18,734 bases of DNA from Gammaproteobacteria bacterium (GCA_030613605.1 JAUWLO010000012.1:1-18734); one strand, 5' to 3'; positions 7,190 through 15,668 are shown, counted from the first letter of the stretch. Numbers and translations: made by a program. Notes: generated by a model from the letters alone, not told the origin.

Positions 7190-7813
7190 TTAGTCCGCGC
7201 GAATTTCTTGCCTGACCAACCGTACATGAACCTGATTGCTTTTGTAATAGGTGTAATCAAAACCAAAAACAAAGCCTATACCCCAGGCTTCGTCAGGGTT
7301 TTTTGATCCCGAATCGGCTGACCAGTAAAACTGGGCTACTGCCCCAGGGAAGGCTTTTGTGTCCAGAGCTGGTTCTGGGTAGATCGTTGCGTAGTTCACC
7401 AGGCTGCGTAATTCTTCACGGGTGGGTAGGCGCCAGTCATGGGCATTACACCAGCCTGTTTTATTGCTAATTTCAACAAAGGCATTGGTATCGCACGGCC
7501 GGGAGAGGCATTCGGCTCCACCGGGTAGCCCAGCCAGGCCGCCATTAAGCTCAGGGTTCGGGTTAAACCAGCTGTAGGTATTGTGACGGTGATGCAGACC
7601 CGGGTTTCTGCTTTTGACCTCCCATATCAGGCCGGTTTTGCGATCCAGTACGCAGGGCCACTCGATTGCGCTATCCGCAGTATTATCTACGGAGTGGATA
7701 ATTGGCCTGCCTTGTTGGTCCAGTGGTACGAAGCGCTCGGAGGCGTTGCTTATCGCCCCCCAGAAGATAATCGTGATAAACAGAAAAAAATGATAAAAAA
7801 TCCGTGAAAGCAT
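7190..7813 (-). CDS. Exported DUF1566 (Lcl_C-like) domain protein
   Basis: A second, diverged DUF1566 protein of 207 residues from the ATG at 7813. A TTG at 7846 in the same frame would add 11 residues. I prefer the ATG because it puts the signal peptide (MLSRIFYHFFLFITIIFWGAISNASE) at the start, although neither start has a clear Shine-Dalgarno. The core has CVLDRKTGLIWEVKS, NAHDWRLPTREELRSLVNYATIYP, FYWSADS and HVRLVRQE, in the same order as its neighbour. It carries several cysteines that could form disulfides outside the cytoplasm (WPC, AECLSRPCD and GWCN). It is the first gene of the probable two-gene - strand operon. Function unknown. Confidence 0.78.
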   Translation of the reverse strand: MLSRIFYHFFLFITIIFWGAISNASERFVPLDQQGRPIIHSVDNTADSAIEWPCVLDRKTGLIWEVKSRNPGLHHRHNTYSWFNPNPELNGGLAGLPGGAECLSRPCDTNAFVEISNKTGWCNAHDWRLPTREELRSLVNYATIYPEPALDTKAFPGAVAQFYWSADSGSKNPDEAWGIGFVFGFDYTYYKSNQVHVRLVRQEIRAD

Positions 7814-8119
7814 AGTGCATTGTAGCGTCTGTTTTGGTTTCGCCAAACCTGAATATTTTGTGGAAATTGGACCATTTCTGACGATTAGAACAAAATATTA
7901 CTGATTTTGAGCTTATTTTCTTGAAAACTGCATTAAATTCAAGGATAAAGCTAAAAAACAGGAAGTAGTTTCTAAATAAATGGCACTATGTTGCCGCCAA
8001 TACTGTTAATACGGCGTATAATTCACTACTTTTTGTCGCTGGCTGGCAGCAAAAGGGACAGGGTCAACGGTGGGCCATGCAAATTAGCGTGTGAGTGAGA
8101 ATGTATTTAGGAAGATGAT
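7814..8119. promoter_or_regulatory. Divergent regulatory region between the DUF1566 and gsp genes
   Basis: About 300 bp without a gene, AT-rich in its left half. TATAAT at 8017-8022 is a perfect -10 for rightward transcription into gspC. The only -35-like element, TTGCCG (7991-7996), is 20 bp away, longer than ideal, so an activator may be needed. CTTGAA (7920-7925) and TTCAAG (7938-7943) form an inverted repeat with a 12-bp gap that could be an operator. On the - strand TTGAAT at about 7940-7935 is a possible -35, but I see no good -10. Confidence 0.4.
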
Positions 8120-9076
8120 GTGATGGGACTTGGAGGTAAAGGCACCGTGTCGAGCTGGGTTGATGATATGTTGCCACGCCTGGCGGCGTTGGGTCTGGAC
8201 AAGCACTTACCCGTGCTGGTGACTTTGTTGCTGACGTTAATGTTGGCTCAATCATTGGCGATGCTGACCTGGGAACTGTTGCCGCAGCCTCAGTTGGAGG
8301 ATGAAACATCATCGGTGTCGTTTACCCGATCTACGGTGCGGGCCGGGGTAGCAGGGCAAAACCAGGCCAGGCAAATTAGCCAATGGCATCTTTTTGGCCA
8401 GGTTCAGAAGTCATCCCCAGTGGCGGTTGCCAAGGTAACCGATGCACCGGATACGAGATTAAATTTAAAATTGCGAGGTGTATTGGCATCCAGTGACCCC
8501 TCGTTAGCTATGGCCATCATTGCTGATGGTAAGGGGAAGGAAGATGCTTATGCCCTGGAAGCTAAATTGCCTGGCAATGCAGTGCTCAAGGAAATTTATG
8601 TAGACCGGGTGATTCTCGAATACCGTGGGCGACTGGAAGCTTTGAGGTTACCTAAGGAGGCGATTACTAATGGTGGCCTAAAACCGGCACAGCTTAATCG
8701 TGGTGGTAGTCGAGGACTAAAAGCATCAGCTATTCGCTCTGTAAGGAATGCAGATACGTCCGCACTGCTGCGCCAGTATCGTGAAGCAATGATTAATGAC
8801 CCGCAGAGTTTAATGAATCTGGTATCTGCGTCACCGGTGGTTGATAAGGTTACCGGGAAGTTGAAGGGTTACCGGATCCGTCCAGGTAAAGACAGAAAAC
8901 TGTTAAGAAAATTTGGACTTAAGAATGGTGATGTGGTGACGGCGGTGAATGGTGTTTCACTGGATAATCCTATCAAGGCGTTGGAAATTATGCGTGATTT
9001 ATCCACGGCTTCGTCAGTGTCGCTGGACGTGGAACGAAAAGGGCAAATGCAGTCTTTTTCATTCCAGATTGATTAA
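8120..9076 (+). CDS. gspC: Type II secretion system protein GspC
   Basis: GspC links the inner-membrane platform to the outer-membrane secretin and helps recruit substrates. The product is 318 residues from GTG at 8120, or 317 from the ATG at 8123. AGGAAG at 8109-8114 fits either. A short cytoplasmic N-terminus is followed by one membrane segment (about 29-48, PVLVTLLLTLMLAQSLAML) and a periplasmic part. The homology region (about 110-180, LNLKLRGVLASSDPSLAMAIIADGKGKEDAY, then VILEYRGRLEALRLP) would bind GspD. The end is a PDZ-like domain (about 240-318, GYRIRPGKDRKLLRKFGLKNGDVVTAVNGVSLDNP). It is first in a gspC-D-E-F operon, 52 bp before gspD. TATAAT at 8017 probably serves the operon. Confidence 0.93.
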   Translation: MMGLGGKGTVSSWVDDMLPRLAALGLDKHLPVLVTLLLTLMLAQSLAMLTWELLPQPQLEDETSSVSFTRSTVRAGVAGQNQARQISQWHLFGQVQKSSPVAVAKVTDAPDTRLNLKLRGVLASSDPSLAMAIIADGKGKEDAYALEAKLPGNAVLKEIYVDRVILEYRGRLEALRLPKEAITNGGLKPAQLNRGGSRGLKASAIRSVRNADTSALLRQYREAMINDPQSLMNLVSASPVVDKVTGKLKGYRIRPGKDRKLLRKFGLKNGDVVTAVNGVSLDNPIKALEIMRDLSTASSVSLDVERKGQMQSFSFQID

Positions 9077-9128
9077 CCAGGTAGCTCTATCTCAGAACAG
9101 TTTAGGCAATAGTTAGATAATAAATGAA

Positions 9129-11264
9129 ATGAAAATTAACCGGATCAAATTTGAATGCAAGCGGGGTTCCTCAGTAAGGGGAGTGTGGCGTCCTTTGCAT
9201 TTTGTTTTGTTATTAGCGTGTGTGTTATCTGCAACAAGTACTTTAGTGTATGCAGCAGAAACTACCACCCTGAATTTTAAGGGCGCCGATATACAGGCAG
9301 TGATCAGCACGGTTTCACAAGCGACCGGGAAAAATTTTATTGTTGATCCGCGGGTCAAAGGTAAAGTTACCTTGATTTCAAACCGTCCCATGGGCAAGGG
9401 CGAGATATACAAGGTATTTTTATCCATACTCGAAGTTCATGGGTTCACGGCGATACCCAGCGGTAAAGCTATAAAAATTGTGCCCGATGCTGATGCCAAG
9501 CACAGCAGTTTGCCTAACGCAACAGGGCGACGTCCTGGCCGGGGGGATGAAGCTGTTACTCGCGTTATTGAAATTGAACATGTGACTGCTGCGCAGCTTG
9601 TGCCAATTCTTCGGCCACTAGTGCCACCACAGGGGCATCTGGCAGCTTATCCACAAAGTAATGTGCTGATCATTTCAGATCGAGCTGCAAACATTGCGCG
9701 ATTAATCGGCATTATTAAACGCATTGATCAACCCAGCAGTGGCGAGATTGAGATTGTAAGGCTTGAACACGCAGCGGCTTCGGATCTGGTGCGGGTGCTT
9801 ACCAGTTTGCAGCAACAGGCATCGAAAAAAGGTGGCCAGACAAAGAAACCATTATTGGTTGCCGATGAACGCACCAATAGTATTTTGATTGGTGGTGATC
9901 GTTCCAATCGCCTACGGTTAAGAGCCATTATTTCTCATCTGGATACACCCTCTGAAGTGACAGGGGATACCCACGTTATTTATTTACGCTATGCAAAGGC
10001 AAAGGACCTGGTACCCGTGCTTACCGGTGTGGGTGATGCTAAAAAGAAAGCGGGTGCCAAGGGCAAGGCGCCGGCAGCTGCCAGCAACCTGGCGTTCAAT
10101 ATTCAGGCTGATGAAAGCACCAATGCGCTGGTTATCACCGCTTCACCGACTGTTTTTCGTTCCCTGAAATCAGTCATTAGTCAGCTGGATGTGCGCCGGG
10201 CGCAGGTGATGGTGGAGGCTATTATTGCCGAGGTTTCATCGGATCGCGCCGCAGAATTGGGCGTACAGTGGTTATTTGACGGCAGCGTTTCAGATAACCC
10301 GGTTGGCGCAATTAATTTTGGCGGTTCAGGTACCAGTATCTCCAGTATTGCAGCAGGCACAGCTGCTGCGGGCGGGGGTGTCGGGGCGGCGCTTGCATCT
10401 TTGGGGGCGGGCGCAACCTTAGGCTTTGGTACGTTTAACAGTGACACTTTCAATTTTGCGGGGCTTGTTTCAGCATTGGAAGGTGATGGGACTACCAACG
10501 TTTTATCAACACCAAATTTGGTGACCCTGGATAACCAGGAAGCAGAAATTTTTGTCGGCCAGGAATTGTCTATTCCTACCGGTTCATTCTCAAGCACAGG
10601 CTCATCAACCACAGCAGTTAACCCTTTTACTACCTTTGAACGCAAGCAGGTCGGAATTCGTCTTAAGGTAAAACCGCAAATTAATGAAGGTGATGCCATA
10701 CGTTTGGATATTGAACAAACGGTTGACGGTATTAGCGCAGGCTCTGCCGGGACGGGTGATATTGTTACCAACGAGCGGTCTATTAAAACTACCGTGTTGG
10801 TGGATGATGGCAAGTTACTGGTGCTGGGCGGTTTGATTAAAGATGACCTGGTGGAAACAGAGCAAAAGGTTCCGCTTCTTGGGGATATTCCCTTGTTGGG
10901 GTGGTTGTTCCGCTATAAATCAGTGAAAAAAGTTAAAACCAATTTAATGGTTTTTTTACGTCCTACTATTTTACGTACTAAAAGTGATAATTTGAATCTT
11001 ACGCGCAGCAAGTATAATTTTATTCGTTCCAAGCAGTTGCTCCTTGATGCGGAGGGGGTTAGCTTGTTATCTGATGAGACCCAGCCAGTTTTACCGATAC
11101 CGGCTGAATTTCTGGAATTACCCGCGCCATTTGATGTGGTTGCAGTATCACCTGATAATCAAAAAAATGGCCCGTCTTCCGTGCTGCCCACTCCTGAAAT
11201 ATTTTCTTCCACGGCTCCTGCTCCCGCGCCAGCCTCTGCGGAAAGCACAGAAGATGATTTTTAA
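9129..11264 (+). CDS. gspD: Type II secretion system secretin GspD
   Basis: GspD forms the multimeric outer-membrane channel for folded exoproteins. The 711-residue product begins with a long basic n-region and a signal peptide ending near VYAAE (about 38-43). The N0 domain follows (TTLNFKGADIQAVISTVSQATGKNFIVDPRVKGKVTLIS), then three N-domain repeats (for example VIEIEHVTAAQLVPILRPLV, EIVRLEHAAASDLVRVL and HVIYLRYAKAKDLVPVL). The secretin core includes AELGVQWLF, a Gly/Ser/Ala-rich stretch, TTNVLSTPNLVTLDNQEAEIFVGQ and VPLLGDIPLLGWLFRY. A Pro/Ala-rich acidic tail of about 65 residues ends in EDDF and may contain a pilotin-binding segment. No pilotin gene is nearby. The Shine-Dalgarno is weak. 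The gene sits between gspC and gspE. Confidence 0.97.
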   Translation: MKINRIKFECKRGSSVRGVWRPLHFVLLLACVLSATSTLVYAAETTTLNFKGADIQAVISTVSQATGKNFIVDPRVKGKVTLISNRPMGKGEIYKVFLSILEVHGFTAIPSGKAIKIVPDADAKHSSLPNATGRRPGRGDEAVTRVIEIEHVTAAQLVPILRPLVPPQGHLAAYPQSNVLIISDRAANIARLIGIIKRIDQPSSGEIEIVRLEHAAASDLVRVLTSLQQQASKKGGQTKKPLLVADERTNSILIGGDRSNRLRLRAIISHLDTPSEVTGDTHVIYLRYAKAKDLVPVLTGVGDAKKKAGAKGKAPAAASNLAFNIQADESTNALVITASPTVFRSLKSVISQLDVRRAQVMVEAIIAEVSSDRAAELGVQWLFDGSVSDNPVGAINFGGSGTSISSIAAGTAAAGGGVGAALASLGAGATLGFGTFNSDTFNFAGLVSALEGDGTTNVLSTPNLVTLDNQEAEIFVGQELSIPTGSFSSTGSSTTAVNPFTTFERKQVGIRLKVKPQINEGDAIRLDIEQTVDGISAGSAGTGDIVTNERSIKTTVLVDDGKLLVLGGLIKDDLVETEQKVPLLGDIPLLGWLFRYKSVKKVKTNLMVFLRPTILRTKSDNLNLTRSKYNFIRSKQLLLDAEGVSLLSDETQPVLPIPAEFLELPAPFDVVAVSPDNQKNGPSSVLPTPEIFSSTAPAPAPASAESTEDDF

Positions 11265-11294
11265 CCTGGTATTTTTACGGGTGTAATTGTCGGT

Positions 11295-12818
11295 ATGTCT
11301 AACAGTAATCCAATGCTGGAAAATGAAATGCCAGACTCTGATGCTGCTTCAGCGGGCACATTACCTTTTGCTTTTGTAAAACGTAACGGTGTCCTGGTCG
11401 GCGGAGAGCGCGATGGAAAAATCACTGTTTTAATGCGTCCGGGCGTAACCGCTATTACATTGGCGGAGGTTCGGCGTTCTCTGGGTAGGCCGGTATATTT
11501 TGAAGCGTTATCGCTTGATGAGTTTGATGCCCGTCTCCAAAAGGCCTACGAACAACATTCCGGCGAGGCCATGCAGATGATGGATGACCTCGATGAAGAG
11601 GCCGACCTTTTTGCGATAGCGCAGGATATGCCTGAACCGGAAGATCTTCTGGAAAGCGAAGACGATGCTCCCATCATTCGTTTGATTAATGCTTTGCTGA
11701 CTCAGGCGATTAAAGAAGATGCTTCAGATATTCACATTGAACCCTACGAAAAAAAACTGGTAGTACGCTTTCGCGTTGATGGTATGTTGCGCGAGGTGTT
11801 AACGCCGAGGCGTGTGCTAGCACCTTTATTGGTGTCCAGAATTAAGGTTATGGCCAAACTGGATATTGCCGAAAAACGCTTGCCGCAAGATGGTCGTATT
11901 TCATTGCGTGTTGCAGGCCGGGCGGTGGATGTGCGTGTTTCTACTATCCCGACAGGCCAGGGTGAGCGAGTCGTACTGCGTTTGTTGGACAAACAGGCGG
12001 GGCGACTAAACCTGGCAAATTTAGGGATGGCTGAAAACGACCATGTTGGCATGAGTGAAGTCATTCAAAAACCTCACGGCATTATTCTGGTGACCGGGCC
12101 TACCGGCTCAGGTAAAACCACCACGCTTTACGCAGTGTTATCACAGCTTAATGACAACAAGCGCAATATCATGACCATTGAGGATCCTGTGGAATATGAT
12201 CTTGATGGCATTAGTCAGACAAACGTCAATGCCAAGGTCGACATGAGTTTTGCGCGTGGCTTGCGTGCAATTTTGCGTCAGGATCCTGATGTGGTGATGG
12301 TAGGTGAAATACGTGATTTGGAAACAGCAGAAATTGCGGTGCAATCTTCATTGACCGGACATCTGGTACTTTCTACCTTGCATACCAATAGTGCGGTAGG
12401 GGCGGTAACGCGTTTGCGTGATATGGGGGTTGAGCCATTTTTGTTGTCATCAAGCTTATTGGGTGTGCTGGCACAGCGCCTGGTGCGGCTGTTGTGTAAA
12501 GAGTGCAAGCAACCCTATACGGCCAACGCGGTGGATTGTGAACGTTTTGGGCTGGACGCAATGGACCCGCCAACATTTTATAAGGCTGAAGGATGCAAGC
12601 ACTGTAATTATCAGGGGTATCGTGGTCGAAGTGGTATCTATGAACTGGTCGTGGTGGATGATCAATTACGTTCCATGATTCATGACGGTACCAGTGAACA
12701 CGAAATCGAACATTACGCCCGAAGAAAAAGTCCCGGGATACGACAGGATGGTTTGCGACGTGTGTTAATGGGTGACACCACAGTGGATGAAGTGTTGCGT
12801 GTTACGCGAGACGACTGA
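11295..12818 (+). CDS. gspE: Type II secretion system ATPase GspE
   Basis: GspE is the cytoplasmic hexameric ATPase that drives pseudopilus assembly, normally anchored through GspL. The 507-residue product has an N1E-type N-terminal domain, the segment ASDIHIEPYEKKLVVRFRVDGMLREV, and Walker A GPTGSGKTTT (residues 268-277). The Asp-box and Walker B region includes IEDPVEYDL and RQDPDVVMVGEIRD, and a His-box region includes LTGHLVLSTLHTNSAVGAVTRL. The zinc module has C401-X2-C404 and C434-X2-C437. All catalytic motifs are intact. It starts 30 bp after gspD with a poor Shine-Dalgarno, and its stop overlaps the gspF start (TGATG). No gspL is in the window. Confidence 0.97.
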   Translation: MSNSNPMLENEMPDSDAASAGTLPFAFVKRNGVLVGGERDGKITVLMRPGVTAITLAEVRRSLGRPVYFEALSLDEFDARLQKAYEQHSGEAMQMMDDLDEEADLFAIAQDMPEPEDLLESEDDAPIIRLINALLTQAIKEDASDIHIEPYEKKLVVRFRVDGMLREVLTPRRVLAPLLVSRIKVMAKLDIAEKRLPQDGRISLRVAGRAVDVRVSTIPTGQGERVVLRLLDKQAGRLNLANLGMAENDHVGMSEVIQKPHGIILVTGPTGSGKTTTLYAVLSQLNDNKRNIMTIEDPVEYDLDGISQTNVNAKVDMSFARGLRAILRQDPDVVMVGEIRDLETAEIAVQSSLTGHLVLSTLHTNSAVGAVTRLRDMGVEPFLLSSSLLGVLAQRLVRLLCKECKQPYTANAVDCERFGLDAMDPPTFYKAEGCKHCNYQGYRGRSGIYELVVVDDQLRSMIHDGTSEHEIEHYARRKSPGIRQDGLRRVLMGDTTVDEVLRVTRDD

Positions 12819-14029
12819 TGGGCGCTTTTGAATACACTGCGTTGGATGAAAAGGGGCGTGAGCGAAAAGGTGTTCTGGAAGGCGATGCTTCTCGCCAAAT
12901 TCGTCAGCAGTTAAGGGAACAGGGTCTGACACCTTTATCTGTTGAAGAAGTACACCAGCGTGAGGCTCGCGCTAAAAAAACATTATTTTTTCGACGCATC
13001 AGTTCCACTGATTTAGCGTTAATCACTCGCCAGTGGGCAACCCTGGTTCGATCTGGCTTGCCTATTGATGAAGTGCTTACAATAGTCTCCAAACAAACCG
13101 AAAAGCCTCGCCTGAAAAGTATGATGGCGGCGGTGCGCTCCCGAGTGATGGAAGGGCATCCGCTGGCAGTGGCATTGGCAGATTTTCCTCAGGTGTTTTC
13201 TGATTTATTTCGTTCCACTATTTCCGCAGGGGAGCAGTCCGGCCATCTGGAAGTGGTTCTGGAGCGACTGGCAGATTACACCGAAGGTCGGCAACAGTTA
13301 TCACAAAAAATAATGCTGGCGCTGATTTATCCTGCGCTGCTGACATTGGTGGCTATTCTGGTAGTGGCCTTTCTGATGGCAGTTGTTGTACCAAAAGTTA
13401 TCGGTGTGTTTGAAAATACGGGCGCAGAATTGCCCTGGGCAACTCTTGCCTTAATCGGCTTTAGTGACTTTCTGCAGCAATATGGTTTTCTATTGTTAGT
13501 GTCTGTTGTTGCGGCAGTTGGGTTGTTTTTATACATGTACCGGTTTGAAAATTTCAGGCGCAGCGTCCATCGCCTATTATTAACGTTGCCCATATCTCGG
13601 CGCCTGGTCAGGGGGGTGGAAACTTCCCGGTTTGCACGTACGTTTAGCATCCTGGTCTCCAGCGGTGTGCCGGCACTGGAAGGTATGCGCATTTCTGCAC
13701 AGGTCATGACGAATATGCCCATGCGTGAGGCCGTGGATGAAGCCGCTAAACGGGTACGTGAGGGTTCAGGTATTCATCTGGCTCTAGAGGCCTGCGGTTA
13801 TTTTCCGCCGATGACTGTTAACCTGATCGCCAGTGGTGAAGCCAGCGGTAACCTGGAAGAGATGCTGGATCGGGCTGCCTCGGGTCAGGAACGTGAAGTG
13901 GAGACGTTAATAGCCGGTGCTATGGGCCTGTTTGAGCCGCTGTTGATTGTTGCCATGGGCGGGATTGTTCTTTTTATTGTAATTGCAATTTTATTGCCTA
14001 TCTTCGACATGAATCAACTGGTCCAGTAG
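12818..14029 (+). CDS. gspF: Type II secretion system inner-membrane platform protein GspF
   Basis: GspF is the polytopic inner-membrane protein on which the ATPase acts. The 403-residue length is typical. It has the N-terminal MGAFEYTALDEKGRERKGVLEGDASRQIRQQLREQGLTPLSVEEV and two GspF repeats (about 70-190 and 272-395). The repeats share the pattern TRQWATLVRSGLPIDEVL / SRFARTFSILVSSGVPALEGM and end in SAGEQSGHLEVVLERLADY / ASGEASGNLEEMLDRAAS. Three hydrophobic segments are visible (about 170-195, 215-240 and 372-395). The start codon overlaps the gspE stop by one base, which indicates translational coupling. The next gene converges from the other strand, so the gsp run ends here without G-M. 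I see no clear terminator in the 28-bp gap. Confidence 0.97.
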   Translation: MGAFEYTALDEKGRERKGVLEGDASRQIRQQLREQGLTPLSVEEVHQREARAKKTLFFRRISSTDLALITRQWATLVRSGLPIDEVLTIVSKQTEKPRLKSMMAAVRSRVMEGHPLAVALADFPQVFSDLFRSTISAGEQSGHLEVVLERLADYTEGRQQLSQKIMLALIYPALLTLVAILVVAFLMAVVVPKVIGVFENTGAELPWATLALIGFSDFLQQYGFLLLVSVVAAVGLFLYMYRFENFRRSVHRLLLTLPISRRLVRGVETSRFARTFSILVSSGVPALEGMRISAQVMTNMPMREAVDEAAKRVREGSGIHLALEACGYFPPMTVNLIASGEASGNLEEMLDRAASGQEREVETLIAGAMGLFEPLLIVAMGGIVLFIVIAILLPIFDMNQLVQ

Positions 14030-14057
14030 CTGGTTGTTTTCTTTTATTTGTTTTTAG

Positions 14058-15053
14058 CTATTTAACTTTTTGTTGCTGATTGATTTCTCTTAGCGTTTCT
14101 TTAAAGTTTTCAAGTTGTGGTCCCCCGATTTCTATTGCGCGTTGAACGTAGCTTTCCGCTTCGATAATTTTTCCCTGTTCCAGTAACACTTGCGCCAGAT
14201 TATTAAAAGCGGCTCCAAAATCTGAATGTTTATTGCTTGCTGTTCGAAAGGCCTGTTCCGCTGCAGGCAGGTTATTCATCATATAAAAACTATTACCCAG
14301 ACCCATCTGTGCAATCAGGTTATCGGGCCAGCGAGTTAATGCGGTGCTATAAGCAGTGTTAGCATCTTGCCATCGCTTTATTTTTTCCAGAGCAGCTACT
14401 GTTTTCACATAACGTTGTGCATCTGCAGTTTCAGGTAATTTATCGGGTGGTAAAACGACAATACCCCAGTAATTGCTGCGTGCCCAGGTGCGCTCAAAAG
14501 TAGACAATGAAGTTTGGTGCCTCTCTTCCATGCCGGAACGTAGGATTATTTTTTCACTTGTGAAGTCAAAACCTGCCACGACGGCATAGTGCCAGGTTGG
14601 CGCCCAGGACAGGCCAAGGTTTTGTAATACCAGTACCGGGTTGCCGGCCGATACTTCTTTGAAAAGTGATTTCAGGTCTGGATTGATACGGTAGGCGATT
14701 CGTCCATGACGCCGACTGGCAGCCAGGATTTCAATTTGTAGCGAACCCTTGCGGGCAGGAATATATATTTCAGGAACCAGCTCCAGTGGCGAGATGTTTA
14801 CTCCTGATTCCTGTAGTACTGTCGCCAGGGCTGCAGGCCCACACTGATATTTTTCTTGCGGATAAAACGGGAGTTGCGTGAGCTCGTGTTTTTGCGGCAA
14901 ACCTTGCAGGTGTTCGAGTGATTGTTGTTTAAGTAGCTGTTGTTCAAGTAACCGTGCAGTTTGTGGAGCACTGGCACAGCCAGTGAGCAAACTTAAAAGG
15001 AATACAAAAAAAAGCAGGCCACCCGGATTAAGGGTGGCCTGTGACTTGAGCAT
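14058..15053 (-). CDS. PA2778-family C39-like cysteine peptidase lipoprotein with TPRs
   Basis: A 331-residue predicted lipoprotein. A hydrophobic signal ends in the lipobox LTGC (Cys26). The residues after the cysteine (Ala-Ser) lack the inner-membrane retention Asp, which suggests outer-membrane attachment facing the periplasm. A papain-like C39 domain follows: YQCGPAALATVL with candidate nucleophile Cys71 (Gln66 or Gln70 for the oxyanion hole), WHYAVVAGFD with His155 and a nearby Asp163, then about three TPRs (206-331, for example AQMGLGNSFYMMNNLPAAEQAFRTA and AFNNLAQVLLEQGKIIEAESYVQRAIE). The pattern matches the PA2778 family, which regularly neighbours PA2779-type genes. The start codon is 5 bp after the PA2779-like stop, so the genes form an operon. 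Codons 5-14 coincide with a strong intrinsic terminator. Substrate unknown. Confidence 0.85.
   Translation of the reverse strand: MLKSQATLNPGGLLFFVFLLSLLTGCASAPQTARLLEQQLLKQQSLEHLQGLPQKHELTQLPFYPQEKYQCGPAALATVLQESGVNISPLELVPEIYIPARKGSLQIEILAASRRHGRIAYRINPDLKSLFKEVSAGNPVLVLQNLGLSWAPTWHYAVVAGFDFTSEKIILRSGMEERHQTSLSTFERTWARSNYWGIVVLPPDKLPETADAQRYVKTVAALEKIKRWQDANTAYSTALTRWPDNLIAQMGLGNSFYMMNNLPAAEQAFRTASNKHSDFGAAFNNLAQVLLEQGKIIEAESYVQRAIEIGGPQLENFKETLREINQQQKVK
15006..15041 (-). terminator. Intrinsic terminator/attenuator inside the start of the PA2778-like gene
   Basis: On the - strand CAGGCCACCC (15041-15032) and GGGTGGCCTG (15024-15015) form a perfect 10-bp GC-rich stem with a 7-nt loop. They are followed by C and eight consecutive T (15013-15006), the textbook form of a Rho-independent terminator. 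It begins 12 nt into the peptidase reading frame and 18 nt after the PA2779-like stop codon. The T run encodes part of the signal peptide (Leu-Phe-Phe). It should reduce readthrough from the small exported protein gene into the peptidase gene unless ribosomes at the junction cover the 5' arm. Confidence 0.8.
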
Positions 15054-15058
15054 GGAAT

Positions 15059-15463
15059 TTATCTTGCTGTTTTCTTAACGAATGGGAATATATCGGTATA
15101 ACCCAGAATGTCAGTGATGAGTAGTACTACGAAAACAAAGACTGCGATACCTAATATGCCGCCACCAGCAGGTAGCTGATCCAGTTGTTCATTCAGCATG
15201 GCAACTTCTTCATCAGTCAGGCTGGAAATGCGATCCTGGAGTTGAACCGGATCAACGCCTGCGCTGCGAAGTTGATCAGCCAGATCGGCCCGGCTTAATG
15301 ATTCTATTAAATGTGCTCTGTCCGATTGAGCTTGCGTGCTAGAAATGACCTGGTCGGTACCAATCATTCCAGCCTGAGCGACAGGGGCAAACATTGCAAA
15401 TGGGGCAAAGCAGATAAGCATGGCTCTGGCGATATTGCGGGTTACAGATTTTGGTAATTTCAT
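15059..15463 (-). CDS. PA2779-family small exported membrane protein
   Basis: A 134-residue protein with a Sec signal peptide (about 1-31, cleavage near AQA) and a short soluble, mostly helical, acidic region (about 32-96, ESLSRADLADQLRSAGVDPVQLQDRISSLTDEEVAMLNEQLDQLP). A Gly-Gly-Gly at 100-102 is followed by one hydrophobic segment (103-120, ILGIAVFVFVVLLITDIL) and a basic end (FPFVKKTAR). It matches the PA2779 family, whose members pair with a PA2778-type C39-like peptidase, as here. The Shine-Dalgarno GAGGAA lies 8 bases before the ATG. A CTTAAG direct repeat and TACAAT -10 about 200 bp upstream are a possible regulated promoter. Function unknown. The layout of glycines, membrane segment and basic tail recalls C-terminal sorting signals. 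Confidence 0.82.
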   Translation of the reverse strand: MKLPKSVTRNIARAMLICFAPFAMFAPVAQAGMIGTDQVISSTQAQSDRAHLIESLSRADLADQLRSAGVDPVQLQDRISSLTDEEVAMLNEQLDQLPAGGGILGIAVFVFVVLLITDILGYTDIFPFVKKTAR

Positions 15464-15668
15464 GTCGGCAATTCCTCGTAGGTTATTTCTTTTGAGTGAT
15501 TTGAATTGAGTAACAGTATTTTTCGTTATTTTTCGTGGTTAAGTATCTGGATAATCTGTTGATACTCGCGGCTAGTCTAGTACACATAGCAAGCCAGGTA
15601 GTTATTACACAGTTTAGCTGAATTCGCAATTCGCCAGCGCGGTCATGGATCACAAAATGAGAAAACTG

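Noticed and set aside
10181..10813. 210-codon - strand frame opposite gspD
   Set aside because: It is antisense to conserved secretin sequence. Its open length comes from the codon bias of gspD, and the product is low-complexity without a domain.
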